Origin: an uncultured Chloroflexota bacterium | Lineage (GTDB): Bacteria; Chloroflexota; Anaerolineae; Aggregatilineales; Phototrophicaceae | DNA: 12,882 nucleotides | Assembly (NCBI GenBank): GCA_903904765.1 | Contig: CAIVEA010000888.1 | Coordinates: 1 to 12,882 of the forward strand | Direction: 5' to 3' | Made by a program: the position numbers and the translations under genes | Notes under the pieces: model-generated | What the model was told of the DNA's origin: nothing | What the model saw: only the letters and a program-made list of their open reading frames with translations | Databases searched by the model: none | In this document: piece by piece, positions 1 to 6,761 of the stretch | Position numbering within the stretch: the stretch's first letter is position 1 | Layout of the letters: the number at the start of each line of letters is the position of its first letter

Positions 1-495
1 CCCAGGGGAAAACCTCGTCGTCGCGTCTTTGGCTTCCACCGAGTCAATCGTGTCCAGCACGTAGGTGAGGGCGGTGTTGGTTTCGCCACTCTTGATGGCC
101 TCGAAAGCATAAGCGTAGTCGGCTGCCGTGATGGGCGTGCCGTCGCTCCACTTCCAGTCATCGCGCAGGGTGAAGGTATAGGTTAGGCCGTCTTCCGAGA
201 TGCTCCAATCCGTCGCCAGCGCGCCGGGGGCATTTTCCTTGTTGGTGGTCGAGAAGTTCACGGTACGCACGTTTACGCCCAGCAAGCTGGGGAACAGGCG
301 CGCCGCAACTGCTGCCGACGAACCATCCTGAATCAGAATCGGGTTGAGGCTGGCGATATCGCTGCCGAGGTTTGCAGCAATAATCGGTGTGCCTTCGCCA
401 GCGGCGGGCGGGGTGGCATCCTGCGCCAGTGCCGGGGCAATCATCAGTGCAGCACCGATGAGGGTGGCGGCGGCCAAACTCCACAAACGCTTCAT
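1..495 (-). CDS. Family 5 extracellular solute-binding protein (Dpp/Opp-like), N-terminal part, cut by window edge
   Basis: This reading frame opens with ATG at 495 and stays open to position 1, giving 165 residues with no stop. Residues 1-24 form a secretion signal (MKRLWSL, a hydrophobic stretch, then ALA before QDA), so a signal peptidase I site is likely; there is no lipobox cysteine. The mature part matches the start of the SBP_bac_5 family: an IIAANLGSDIASLNPIL segment near residues 38-54 and the diagnostic block DWSISEDGLTYTFTLRDDWK followed by WSDGTPITAADYAYAFEAI at about 96-134. Such proteins bind peptides, nickel or sugars outside the membrane for an ABC importer; the substrate cannot be told from this part. 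A complete protein would be roughly 500-600 residues, so most of the gene and any permease genes lie beyond the left edge. An AAGGAG site 9 nt upstream supports the start. The last residues (TTRFSPG) fit the family less well, which may be an edge effect. Confidence 0.9.
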   Translation of the reverse strand, partial: MKRLWSLAAATLIGAALMIAPALAQDATPPAAGEGTPIIAANLGSDIASLNPILIQDGSSAAVAARLFPSLLGVNVRTVNFSTTNKENAPGALATDWSISEDGLTYTFTLRDDWKWSDGTPITAADYAYAFEAIKSGETNTALTYVLDTIDSVEAKDATTRFSPG

Positions 496-504
496 ATTCT
501 AGCT

Positions 505-510
505 CTCCTT
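505..510 (-). promoter_or_regulatory. Shine-Dalgarno site of the family 5 binding protein
   Basis: On the minus strand this reads AAGGAG, 9 nt before the ATG at 495. It is a near-perfect match to the anti-Shine-Dalgarno sequence and fixes the start of the binding protein. Confidence 0.7.
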
Positions 511-534
511 ACCCTGTAAATGATTATCCATCAC

Positions 535-557
535 AAATGCGGCGCGAAGCGGCATTT
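535..557 (-). repeat. Inverted repeat in the 5' leader of the binding-protein gene
   Basis: The arms AAATGC (535-540) and GCATTT (552-557) are perfect complements separated by 11 nt. On the minus-strand RNA an inner CGC/GCG pairing extends the stem to about nine pairs with a two-base bulge. It sits between the predicted promoter and the Shine-Dalgarno site, so it could be an operator half-site pair or a leader hairpin. No specific regulator is implied. Confidence 0.35.
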
Positions 558-569
558 TGTACAGCGCCA

Positions 570-599
570 ATTGTAACGAATAGGGTACGATGTTAACAA
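570..599 (-). promoter_or_regulatory. Predicted sigma-70-type promoter of the binding-protein gene
   Basis: Read on the minus strand, TTGTTA (594-599; four of six to the -35 consensus) is followed after 18 nt by TACAAT (570-575; five of six to the -10 consensus). Transcription would start near 563, giving a leader of about 67 nt before the ATG. This is a by-eye consensus match only. Confidence 0.45.
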
Positions 600-625
600 A
601 TTTGAGGTGGTATGTGTGGGGACAA

Positions 626-675
626 GATTCGAGAACCGAATCCGTACCCCCTCAGTCATTGTGCGGCTGAGGGGG
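626..675 (-). terminator. Tandem hairpins after the RIO kinase gene, possible terminator
   Basis: Just past the kinase stop codon the minus strand can form a nine-pair perfect stem, CCCCCTCAG with CTGAGGGGG (667-675 and 647-655), with an 11-nt loop. A second hairpin, GATTCG with CGAATC (637-642 and 626-631), has a five-base loop. Position and stem strength suit transcript termination or 3'-end protection, but no run of U follows either stem, so a classic intrinsic terminator is not shown. Confidence 0.45.
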
Positions 676-692
676 CGCGGGTCGTGGCGCAG

Positions 693-1730
693 TCAGCCGT
701 CGGGCAACTCGTCCGTTCCCAGCAAGCGTGACAGGTCTGCCGCCTTCATTTCCGGCGCAGGTTCGACATAGCGTTTCCACAGGCGCTGGCTGATCGCCCG
801 CGCATTGGCCGCCGCGCCGTAACGGGCGAAGTAGGCGCACACGCGCTCGATGTCGCGCTCCAGAATGAACCGCGCCTGACTGTTGTGGTTCGCATCCGTC
901 ACCTGCGGGAAGTCAATCAACGTGATTTCGCCGTTCAGGTACAGGATATTGTAGGCCGACAGGTCGCCATGAATGAAACCCGCTGCCAGCAGTAGTTCCA
1001 CATTTCGCAGTGTCTCATGCAGCAGCCGTTTCGCTTCTCCGGCGTTCAGCACCACATCACTCAGGGCGGGCGCTGCGCCGTCTTCGTCGCCGATATACCC
1101 CATCAGCAGCGCGTTCTCGGCAGCCGCCACCGGACGCGGTACGGATGCGCCAGCGGCGTACAGCTTTTCGAGCGTGGTGAACTCGTGCATCAGCCACGAG
1201 GTATGTTCCACCTGCCGCCCGAACTCGGTCTTTTTGCCAATAGCGCGAATCACGCGCTCCTCGTTTTCGCGCTGAACATGACCATCTGCCGTCAGGTACG
1301 TGCGTCCTTCGCGGTACATTTTGTCGTTACGCAACTGGCGGAACATGCGCGGACGATAGACTTTCGCCGCCAGCCAGTCCACGCCCATGCCCTGCCGCGC
1401 CGCACAGCGGTACACGCTGGCCTCTTTGCCGCCGCGCACTTGCGCTACCACATCGCTGATGTACTCCTGTTGCAGGAAGGGCTTCAGCGATTGCAGTAGC
1501 CATGTTGATTCGTAGCGCGAGGGTTTGTAGCTGGTGGCGAAGGTATCGCCTTCCAGCGCCGTCGGTTCAGCGATGTCGCGCATAATGTCGGCCTGCGATT
1601 TCTTGGCGACATGATTTCCTTTTTGTTTGCGGATGCGCCGTGCTTGGCGGTCATTCCGCTGCGGGTCGTACTGCTCGGCGTAATCGTCGTACTTCGAGTC
1701 GTCGTCCCACATTTGTCGTTTCGTACTCAA
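693..1730 (-). CDS. RIO-type (RIO1-like) atypical Ser/Thr protein kinase
   Basis: The 345-residue product carries the hallmarks of RIO kinases, small atypical kinases that lack the activation loop and substrate lobe of ordinary protein kinases. Visible motifs are the nucleotide-binding segment GKEASVYRC (101-109), the ATP-anchoring lysine in AAKVYRP (Lys123), the catalytic loop HGDLSAYNIL (254-263, Asp256) and the metal-binding LIDFPQ (271-276, Asp273). The first 50 or so residues are highly charged and probably disordered. Archaeal and eukaryotic relatives act in small ribosomal subunit maturation; the role of bacterial members is not settled, so the substrate here is unknown. The start is TTG at 1728-1730, supported by an AGGGG stretch 11 nt upstream; the next in-frame ATG (codon 7) has no ribosome binding site. 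The gene lies downstream of a sensor kinase and behind a long leader with its own promoter. Stop is TGA. Confidence 0.9.
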   Translation of the reverse strand: MSTKRQMWDDDSKYDDYAEQYDPQRNDRQARRIRKQKGNHVAKKSQADIMRDIAEPTALEGDTFATSYKPSRYESTWLLQSLKPFLQQEYISDVVAQVRGGKEASVYRCAARQGMGVDWLAAKVYRPRMFRQLRNDKMYREGRTYLTADGHVQRENEERVIRAIGKKTEFGRQVEHTSWLMHEFTTLEKLYAAGASVPRPVAAAENALLMGYIGDEDGAAPALSDVVLNAGEAKRLLHETLRNVELLLAAGFIHGDLSAYNILYLNGEITLIDFPQVTDANHNSQARFILERDIERVCAYFARYGAAANARAISQRLWKRYVEPAPEMKAADLSRLLGTDELPDG

Positions 1731-2045
1731 GATCGGTTTGTCCCCTGCGATCAGTTCTTCTCGATGATGAACAGGCTATCCGGCGCAAATACACCGTGCC
1801 GATTGGAGCGCAGGAGCAGCGGAATCGGGAGATAGGCAGCGGCCTATGCGCGAATCAACCGCGTCCGGCGCACGAAAAGCCGGAGCAGACGCGCATCAAG
1901 CGGCTGTCAGATCGCTTGTAGGAACGGATTCAGCGGGAGGAATCGCGTTAGCGAAGCAGACCGGAGGATGCGCGTCGTTCAACACGGGTTACAGAGATGA
2001 TGTGAGCCATACGTGCGCCTCCTTGAGTGGGGTAAAATGACTACG
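1731..2045 (-). other. Long, structured 5' leader of the RIO kinase gene
   Basis: About 310 nt separate the predicted transcription start near 2042 from the TTG start of the kinase. On the minus strand this stretch can fold several small stems: ATAGGC/GCCTAT with a four-base loop (1832-1847), CCGATT/AATCGG (1799-1828) and a TCCGGC/GCCGGA stem close to 1867-1887. It also contains a 20-codon ORF and a coding-looking but interrupted frame, both described separately. I checked by eye for RNase P and T-box signatures and saw none. It may be a regulatory leader, a decayed gene, or both. Confidence 0.35.
1948..2010 (-). CDS. 20-codon leader ORF upstream of the RIO kinase, hypothetical
   Basis: An ATG at 2008-2010 is preceded by AAGGAGG with a 7-nt spacer, the best ribosome binding site in the window, and lies about 30 nt downstream of a near-consensus promoter. 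The frame encodes 20 residues beginning MAHIISVTRVERRA and stops at TAA (1948-1950). It has no recognisable family. It could be a leader peptide coupling translation to the downstream kinase message, or the intact beginning of a gene that decayed by frameshift. The regulatory signals are visible; the function is not. Confidence 0.35.
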   Translation of the reverse strand: MAHIISVTRVERRASSGLLR

Positions 2046-2048
2046 CAG

Positions 2049-2078
2049 ATTGTAATACACAATTGAGCGTGTTGTCAA
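2049..2078 (-). promoter_or_regulatory. Strong predicted sigma-70 promoter for the RIO kinase leader
   Basis: On the minus strand a perfect TTGACA (2073-2078) is followed after 18 nt by TACAAT (2049-2054), five of six to the -10 consensus. This is the closest promoter match seen in the window. It lies 25 nt past the stop codon of the histidine kinase and would start a transcript near 2042. No hairpin terminator separates it from the histidine kinase, so readthrough from that gene is also possible. Confidence 0.65.
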
Positions 2079-2102
2079 AGGGTAATGAGGGTTCGCAGCG
2101 GG

Positions 2103-3824
2103 TCACTGAAGGTTGGCGGATGCTATACTTGTTTGTGCGCTGGGCAACCATACGCGGAAGGTTGTCCCCACGCCCACTTTACTCTGTAATTCTATCCTAC
2201 CGCCATGCTGCTGCACGATCTTCTGCACAATCGCCAACCCCAACCCGGTTCCACCCCGGTGAAATTCCTTGCCGTTATAAGCGCGGAAGAAGCGATCAAA
2301 CACCCGCGACTGATCTTCCGGGGATATGCCGATGCCGTTATCCACCACATCTGTCAGCACGCCGCCCTCGGTTGCCCGCAGCCGCAGCGCCACCATGCCA
2401 TCTTGCGGCGTGTAGTTGACCGCATTTTCGAGCAGGTTGGTGAAGGCGCGTACCAGACCGTCCTCGTCTGCGTATATGTGTGGCAAATCAGGCGGGTATT
2501 CGGTACGCAGGCTGATGCGCTTAATCTCCATTTTTGAAGTGAGCTTCTGGCTGACAGTATCCAGCAAGTTGCGTAGGTCAATATTGACCAGTGTGTGTTG
2601 CGGCAGGGTTTCGAGGCGCGAAATCGTCAGCATATCCTGAATGTAGTCGTTGATGACTGCGGTTTGCTGACGCACGATCTGGAGCTTCATTTTTTGCCGT
2701 TCAGGATCGGGTATACGTTCCATCAGGTCGAGGCTAGTTTGCATGACGGTCAGCGGGGTTTTTAGGTCATGCGCCAGCGTATCCACCAGATCACGCATCA
2801 CATCCATGCGTTCGTTTTGCAGCGCCAACTCCAATTGTTCAGCTTCGGCGCGTTTGCGTTCGGTGATGTCCTGCATGGCGCTGGAAATGGTATCCAGTGT
2901 CCCATCCGGTCTGTGATGGGGGATAATGGTCTGGATGACTGGAATCTCGCGACCATCCCGCCGCAGGAGCGCGGTTTCGCCTTTCCAGATGCCATTTTGC
3001 AGCGCAGCAGGGATGCCTTCCTTCAGGATGATCTCGCTCGCCCAGCGAGGATGATAGTCGGCAATTGTTGTCTGGCTCAGGTCTTCGTCCAGCGGAATGC
3101 CTATCAATTTGCGCCCAGTGCTATTAACGTAGATGACTCGCTGGTTGGGCTTCACAATTCCCACAAAATCCGAACTGCTTTCCACAATCTCCGCCATGCG
3201 GGTTTGCAGTGTACGGGCATCGTCGGTGGCGTTGGCAGCCTCACGTAGTTCGATGTCGCGGTTTTTGAGTTGTGCTTTGTCGGCACGGCGCGTGTTGACC
3301 GAACGGCGAATGCCCTGATCGGCCAACACCATCATTAGGGAGAATAGTATCCAGCCAATGCTGTAACTGATGGCGAGTTCCAACAGTTCGTGGTTATTCG
3401 TTTGTGCGGATGGATCGTTCGTGGCATGGATGCCAAAAATCAAAAAATTCGTCAGAGTATTGATGATGCCCATCACAATCGCCATGCGTCCGCCCAGAAT
3501 CAAGCCAGCGATCAAGATGGTGAGGAAGTAAAGTGTATAGGTGGGGGAAGTCAGTCCGCTGAACGACAGATTTTCGACGGTGAGCGTGATCCAGATGCTA
3601 CCGATGAGGATGATTGCTGATAGACGAGCATATCCGCGCCGGATCAAGCCGATCAGGGCGATTTGCACGAACAGGGTGAGTGTGTGCATCCATATAAGTG
3701 ACGAACCTGTAATGAAGGTTTTGAACACGGCATCCATCAGCATGATGAGGATGGTGATGATCGTAATCATCATCATCTGACGGGATAACCGCGTCAAATC
3801 TTCATCAGAGAATGACGGGTTCAT
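2103..3824 (-). CDS. Membrane-bound PAS-domain sensor histidine kinase (orphan)
   Basis: The product of 573 residues senses a signal and autophosphorylates a histidine for transfer to a response regulator. Residues about 17-168 contain five or six hydrophobic segments forming a membrane sensor region. A helical linker (about 170-210) leads to a PAS domain with PAC tail (about 210-320, ending DITERKRAE). The dimerisation and phosphoacceptor domain has LAHDLKTPL with His352. The ATPase domain shows the N box FTNLLENA (461-468), the G1 box DNGIG (495-499), the F box FDRFFR (509-514) and the G2 box GGTGLGLAI (524-532), so all catalytic boxes are intact. I chose the ATG at 3822-3824; the frame extends upstream to a GTG at 3858-3860, and neither start has a clear Shine-Dalgarno site. 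No response regulator lies in the window, so the partner and the stimulus are unknown. Stop is TGA. Confidence 0.92.
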   Translation of the reverse strand: MNPSFSDEDLTRLSRQMMMITIITILIMLMDAVFKTFITGSSLIWMHTLTLFVQIALIGLIRRGYARLSAIILIGSIWITLTVENLSFSGLTSPTYTLYFLTILIAGLILGGRMAIVMGIINTLTNFLIFGIHATNDPSAQTNNHELLELAISYSIGWILFSLMMVLADQGIRRSVNTRRADKAQLKNRDIELREAANATDDARTLQTRMAEIVESSSDFVGIVKPNQRVIYVNSTGRKLIGIPLDEDLSQTTIADYHPRWASEIILKEGIPAALQNGIWKGETALLRRDGREIPVIQTIIPHHRPDGTLDTISSAMQDITERKRAEAEQLELALQNERMDVMRDLVDTLAHDLKTPLTVMQTSLDLMERIPDPERQKMKLQIVRQQTAVINDYIQDMLTISRLETLPQHTLVNIDLRNLLDTVSQKLTSKMEIKRISLRTEYPPDLPHIYADEDGLVRAFTNLLENAVNYTPQDGMVALRLRATEGGVLTDVVDNGIGISPEDQSRVFDRFFRAYNGKEFHRGGTGLGLAIVQKIVQQHGGRIELQSKVGVGTTFRVWLPSAQTSIASANLQ

Positions 3825-3860
3825 AATTTGATGGATGGAGTTGGGTATAAACGCCAACAC

Positions 3861-4038
3861 GCAGTTCTTACCATAGGGTGTGATAATGCGAATTGTATAG
3901 ATTATATAACTTACATTCTAAACCCAAATAGCTTTGTATGGCTACTTGAGGTTTGTTACAGTTTTGTTGTTGAGTGTTGCATGTTCGGTTACATCTGGTG
4001 TTCGGAATGCGCTTGCTCTGCGCCCACCCTGCGCCCCG
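3861..4038. other. Divergent intergenic region between histidine kinase and peptidase genes
   Basis: This AT-richer stretch separates two divergently transcribed genes. It holds a possible -10 element for the histidine kinase and precedes the promoter of the peptidase. The plus-strand frame stays open back to an ATG at 3934, but that part lacks a ribosome binding site and would place a second hydrophobic segment before an intact lipoprotein signal. I see no RNA gene in it. Confidence 0.5.
3901..3906 (-). promoter_or_regulatory. Possible -10 element of the histidine kinase gene
   Basis: The minus strand reads TATAAT, an exact -10 match, about 77 nt before the chosen ATG. The best upstream partner is TTGGGT at a short 15-nt spacing (3922-3927), which is weak. 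The call therefore rests on the -10 element alone. Confidence 0.3.
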
Positions 4039-4066
4039 ATGACAATCCGCGTAGCTATGGTAGAAT
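4039..4066 (+). promoter_or_regulatory. Predicted promoter of the M28 peptidase gene, nearly leaderless transcript
   Basis: ATGACA (4039-4044; five of six to -35) and TAGAAT (4061-4066; five of six to -10) are separated by 16 nt. The -10 element ends only 8 nt before the ATG at 4075, so transcription would begin at or within a few bases of the start codon. There is no room for a Shine-Dalgarno site, which agrees with its absence. Confidence 0.5.
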
Positions 4067-4074
4067 CCGGCTTT

Positions 4075-5442
4075 ATGAAACGTCATTCTTTACCCGTATT
4101 ACTCACTTTGCTGTGCTTGGGGTTGGCTGCGCTGGCCTGTAACCTGACCAGCCCGGAAGCGCCGCCCACCATCCTGCCGCGCATGACCGATACCCCTCTG
4201 CCTACGCTGGGGGTGGCGGTGGTGGCTACGCCGCAGGAACTCCCGCGTCAGCCTGCGCCCGGCCCTCAGGTGGGGGCGAATCTGGCGAATATGCTCAACA
4301 TGGTCGAGTCAGATCGTTTATTCCTACATATTGATTCGCTTCAGCGGATGCAGACGCGCCATGTGAACTCCACCACCACCGACCCGAATAGCGGCATCGG
4401 TGCGGCTTATCGCTATGTGCGCTCGCAGTTCGATACGATTGCATCGCAGTCCGCCGGGAATTTCAGCGTGTTCGATCAGTCGTTCGCGCTCAAATGGGCA
4501 GGCGTGGATACCACGCAGACCAATGTGGTGGGTGTGATTCCGGGGCGCGAGATCGGCGGTGGGATTCTGCTGATCGGCGCACACTACGATAGCATCTCGA
4601 TTGACCCGAACGACCCCACTTACTACGCCCCCGGAGCGAATGACAATGCGTCCGGCACATCGGCGCTCATCGAACTCGCCCGCATCCTCGCCACACGACA
4701 GCACAATGCCACCATCATGTTCGTGGCCTTCGGCGCGGAAGAAGTCGGGCGTGTGGGCAGTATCGAGTTCGTCAAATACCTTCAGAGCCGGGGCATCACG
4801 GTAGACGAGATGCTCAACATGGACATCATCGGCAGCCAGACCGGGCCGAACGGTCAGGTGGATGACAGCACGCTGCGCCTGTTCTCGGCGGGGCCGAACG
4901 AGTCCCCTTCGCGGCAGTTGGCACGGGCGATTTACCTGATTGACTACAACCTGATCCCGAATATGTCCATCCGCGTGCAGGATGCTGGTGATCGTGAGGG
5001 GCGTTATAGCGATCATCTCTCGTTCAGTGACGCGGGTATTCCGGCAGTGCGCTTCATCGAATCGCTGGAAGACCGCGTGCGCCAACACACCCCGAACGAC
5101 ACGATTGAGGATGTGCAGGCCACCTATCTCACCCGCGCCACGCAAACTGTCCTGACCGTCGCCTCGGTGTTTGCCGACGGACTCGCCGCACCGCGCAACA
5201 TTAGCTTGCGGGCGAACGGCAACACGCGCACGCTGGTCTGGGAGCCTGTGCCGGGCGCAGCCAGCTATCTCATCGCCATGCGCCGCCCCGGTTCGCTCAT
5301 CTACGATCAGCAGTTCCCGTGGAATGGCAATAGCGTGGATTGGGAAGGCTTTGTCTCGTCGCAGTACGTCGGGCTGGTGATTTCCTCGGTGGATGCTAAC
5401 GGGCTGATGGGGCCACCCTCGCCCGAACTCACCATCCCATGA
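4075..5442 (+). CDS. M28-family zinc metallopeptidase, predicted lipoprotein with C-terminal beta-sandwich domain
   Basis: The 455-residue product is a co-catalytic zinc exopeptidase of family M28, which removes N-terminal residues from peptides outside the cytoplasm. It begins MKRHSLPVLL and has a hydrophobic core ending LAALAC, so Cys22 is a probable lipidation site. Family residues are all visible: His170 in GAHYDS, the bridging Asp190 in GANDNASG, Glu222 (general base) and Glu223 (zinc) in GAEE, Asp250 in NMDIIG and His314 in SDHLSF; an HTPNDT motif follows near 338. After about residue 372 there is a C-terminal domain resembling fibronectin type III (LVWEPVPGAASYLIAM). I chose the ATG at 4075 because it starts the lipoprotein signal and lies right behind a promoter; the frame is open from 3934. 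Its TGA overlaps the start of the next gene (ATGA), which implies translational coupling. Confidence 0.92.
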   Translation: MKRHSLPVLLTLLCLGLAALACNLTSPEAPPTILPRMTDTPLPTLGVAVVATPQELPRQPAPGPQVGANLANMLNMVESDRLFLHIDSLQRMQTRHVNSTTTDPNSGIGAAYRYVRSQFDTIASQSAGNFSVFDQSFALKWAGVDTTQTNVVGVIPGREIGGGILLIGAHYDSISIDPNDPTYYAPGANDNASGTSALIELARILATRQHNATIMFVAFGAEEVGRVGSIEFVKYLQSRGITVDEMLNMDIIGSQTGPNGQVDDSTLRLFSAGPNESPSRQLARAIYLIDYNLIPNMSIRVQDAGDREGRYSDHLSFSDAGIPAVRFIESLEDRVRQHTPNDTIEDVQATYLTRATQTVLTVASVFADGLAAPRNISLRANGNTRTLVWEPVPGAASYLIAMRRPGSLIYDQQFPWNGNSVDWEGFVSSQYVGLVISSVDANGLMGPPSPELTIP

Positions 5443-6605
5443 ACCGCCGCGCAGGGTTGACGTTGGCGCTGTTGCTCGTTGCGGGTGCGGCGTTGTTGTG
5501 GCGCACCCTTGCCCCGACTGCACCTGTTTCCAGTGAGTGCCAACCGTCGCCCCTGTACACCACGCATATCGTGCCCGTCCTCGCCAGCAGTGGCCTGTAC
5601 CGTTTGCCGTGCAGTGTGTTCCGCCTCCAGTCCGCCGAATTTGACCGCGAAGTGCATCTCAACAGCCTCGGCTTGCACATGCCTGAACTACCTGCCACCA
5701 AGCCGTCCGGCACATACCGCTTGCTGATCGTGGGTGATTCGTTTCCGCAGGCGCTTCAGGTTGCGCCGGAGCAGGCTTTCCCGCAATTGACCGCTGACCT
5801 CCTAACGGCACAGAGTCAGCGTCTGGTGGAGGTGGTCAACCTGAGCATGGACGCTTTCGGCACAGACCGGGAATTGCTGCTGTACGCGCTGGCGGGGGCG
5901 GCGCTGGAACCGGATGCGGTGCTGCTGTCGGTGTATGCGGGCAACGATGTGCAGGATAACCAATACGATCTGGAGACGCGGCGCTACGGCTATCCGCTGC
6001 CACGCCCCTTTTTCAGCCTGTCGGCGGCGGGCGAATTGCAGTTGCATACAGACTCCGCCACCGCCTATCCGGGCTTAGAGTCGTTGTCCGTGTTCCCCGC
6101 GCCAGCGGTTGACCCGCCCGATCATCCGGCGGTGTTGGCGCGTGAGCCATATCAACTGGAATATCCGGTGGAACTGGGGCTATACCTGCCGGAAGATCGT
6201 CAGTGGGCGGCGGCATGGGCGCTGACGGAGGCGCTGCTGCTGCGCTTCCGCGATTGGACGGCGCAGGCCGGGCTACCATTCGCGGTGCTGCTCATACCGG
6301 ATCGCCGTGCGGTGCAGGCCGCCGATTGGAGCGCCACCCTCATGCAGTATGCGCCCCTCTTGCCCGTGCTGACCAGCGCCGACCCCGCCGCGCCTGTCCG
6401 CCGCTTAGAGGATTTTCTGGAAGGGCAGGGGATTCCGGTGCTGAACCTGACGGGTGCGCTCAGCGCCCGCGCTCAGAGCTATCCAGACGAGCGCCTATAT
6501 TTCGCACAGGACGGTCATTTTACGCCCGCCGGTCATCGCGCCGCCGCCGAACGCCTGTCGTCGTGGTTGCTGGCCTGCTGCCTGTTCGGTGCGTCGGGGG
6601 GATAA
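5439..6605 (+). CDS. SGNH/GDSL-like hydrolase, membrane-anchored or secreted
   Basis: The 388-residue product opens with a hydrophobic segment (residues about 5-22) that acts as signal peptide or membrane anchor. The SGNH fold is shown by LLIVGDSFPQ (block I, nucleophile Ser101), YAGNDVQDN (block III, Asn169) and AQDGHFTPAGH (Asp358 and His360 in the D-x-H arrangement seen in AlgX/AlgJ-type proteins). The segment EVHLNSLGLHMPE before block I, and NLSMDAFGTDRELLLYAL after it, are typical of GDSL proteins acting on acylated polysaccharides or lipids; the substrate is not evident here. The start codon overlaps the stop of the upstream peptidase (ATGA), so the two are made together as an exported hydrolase pair. 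The stop is TAA and the gene faces the convergent ABC transporter operon. Confidence 0.85.
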   Translation: MNRRAGLTLALLLVAGAALLWRTLAPTAPVSSECQPSPLYTTHIVPVLASSGLYRLPCSVFRLQSAEFDREVHLNSLGLHMPELPATKPSGTYRLLIVGDSFPQALQVAPEQAFPQLTADLLTAQSQRLVEVVNLSMDAFGTDRELLLYALAGAALEPDAVLLSVYAGNDVQDNQYDLETRRYGYPLPRPFFSLSAAGELQLHTDSATAYPGLESLSVFPAPAVDPPDHPAVLAREPYQLEYPVELGLYLPEDRQWAAAWALTEALLLRFRDWTAQAGLPFAVLLIPDRRAVQAADWSATLMQYAPLLPVLTSADPAAPVRRLEDFLEGQGIPVLNLTGALSARAQSYPDERLYFAQDGHFTPAGHRAAAERLSSWLLACCLFGASGG

Positions 6606-6669
6606 TCCTCATCCCCGCCCCCTCAGCCCTCATGGCGAAAGGAGTTAGACAAACAGATGCATCTTGCTT
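6606..6669 (+). other. Pyrimidine-rich intergenic stretch after the SGNH hydrolase
   Basis: Just past the TAA the plus strand reads CCTCATCCCCGCCCCCTCAG and then continues to a GAAAGGAG. This resembles the C-rich arms of short intergenic repeats that I associate with several Chloroflexota and cyanobacterial genomes. Whether it is a copy of such a family here cannot be told from one window. Confidence 0.25.
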
Positions 6670-6670
6670 C

Positions 6671-6706
6671 CCCTCTCCATAGCTGTACTCCGCGTGATGG
6701 AGAGGG
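6671..6706. repeat. Ten-pair perfect inverted repeat in the convergent gap
   Basis: CCCTCTCCAT (6671-6680) is the exact reverse complement of ATGGAGAGGG (6697-6706), with a 16-nt loop. It directly abuts a second, longer hairpin. It lies between genes that converge, so it can act on both transcripts, but no T-run follows it. Its arms can also pair with AGAGGGG at 6761-6767, giving an alternative fold. Confidence 0.6.
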
Positions 6707-6761
6707 TAATTGGTCGGGGGAATTTACGCTTTCGTGCCGTAGGCGTTCCCCCGACCAATTA
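6707..6761. terminator. Sixteen-pair perfect hairpin between convergent genes, probable bidirectional 3' end or repeat element
   Basis: TAATTGGTCGGGGGAA (6707-6722) and TTCCCCCGACCAATTA (6746-6761) are perfect complements around a 23-nt loop. It lies about 100 nt past the SGNH stop and 17 nt past the stop of the ATPase gene on the other strand, the usual place of a shared terminator. The absence of a U-tract argues for a repeat-derived element or a factor-dependent 3' end instead of a classic terminator. Confidence 0.5.

Noticed and set aside
647..675. Classic intrinsic terminator after the RIO kinase
   Set aside because: The stem is strong but the following minus-strand bases (TACGGATTCGG) lack a T-run, so it is listed only as a possible terminator.
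1846..2040. Plus-strand ORF of 64 codons in the RIO kinase leader
   Set aside because: No ribosome binding site or recognisable product; it runs antisense to the promoter and leader ORF, whose signals are much stronger.
1731..2045. Known structured RNA (RNase P, T-box or similar) in the long leader
   Set aside because: No conserved core motifs of these RNAs were seen on either strand by eye. A covariance-model search would settle it.
3934..4074. Upstream extension of the M28 peptidase to an ATG at 3934
   Set aside because: It would put 47 residues, including another hydrophobic segment, before an intact lipoprotein signal, lies upstream of the predicted promoter and has no ribosome binding site.
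4324..5523. Long minus-strand ORF of 399 codons opposite the peptidase
   Set aside because: It is antisense to a gene with all catalytic motifs; its composition (rich in Arg, His and Ala) is typical of a shadow frame in GC-rich DNA and no domain is visible.
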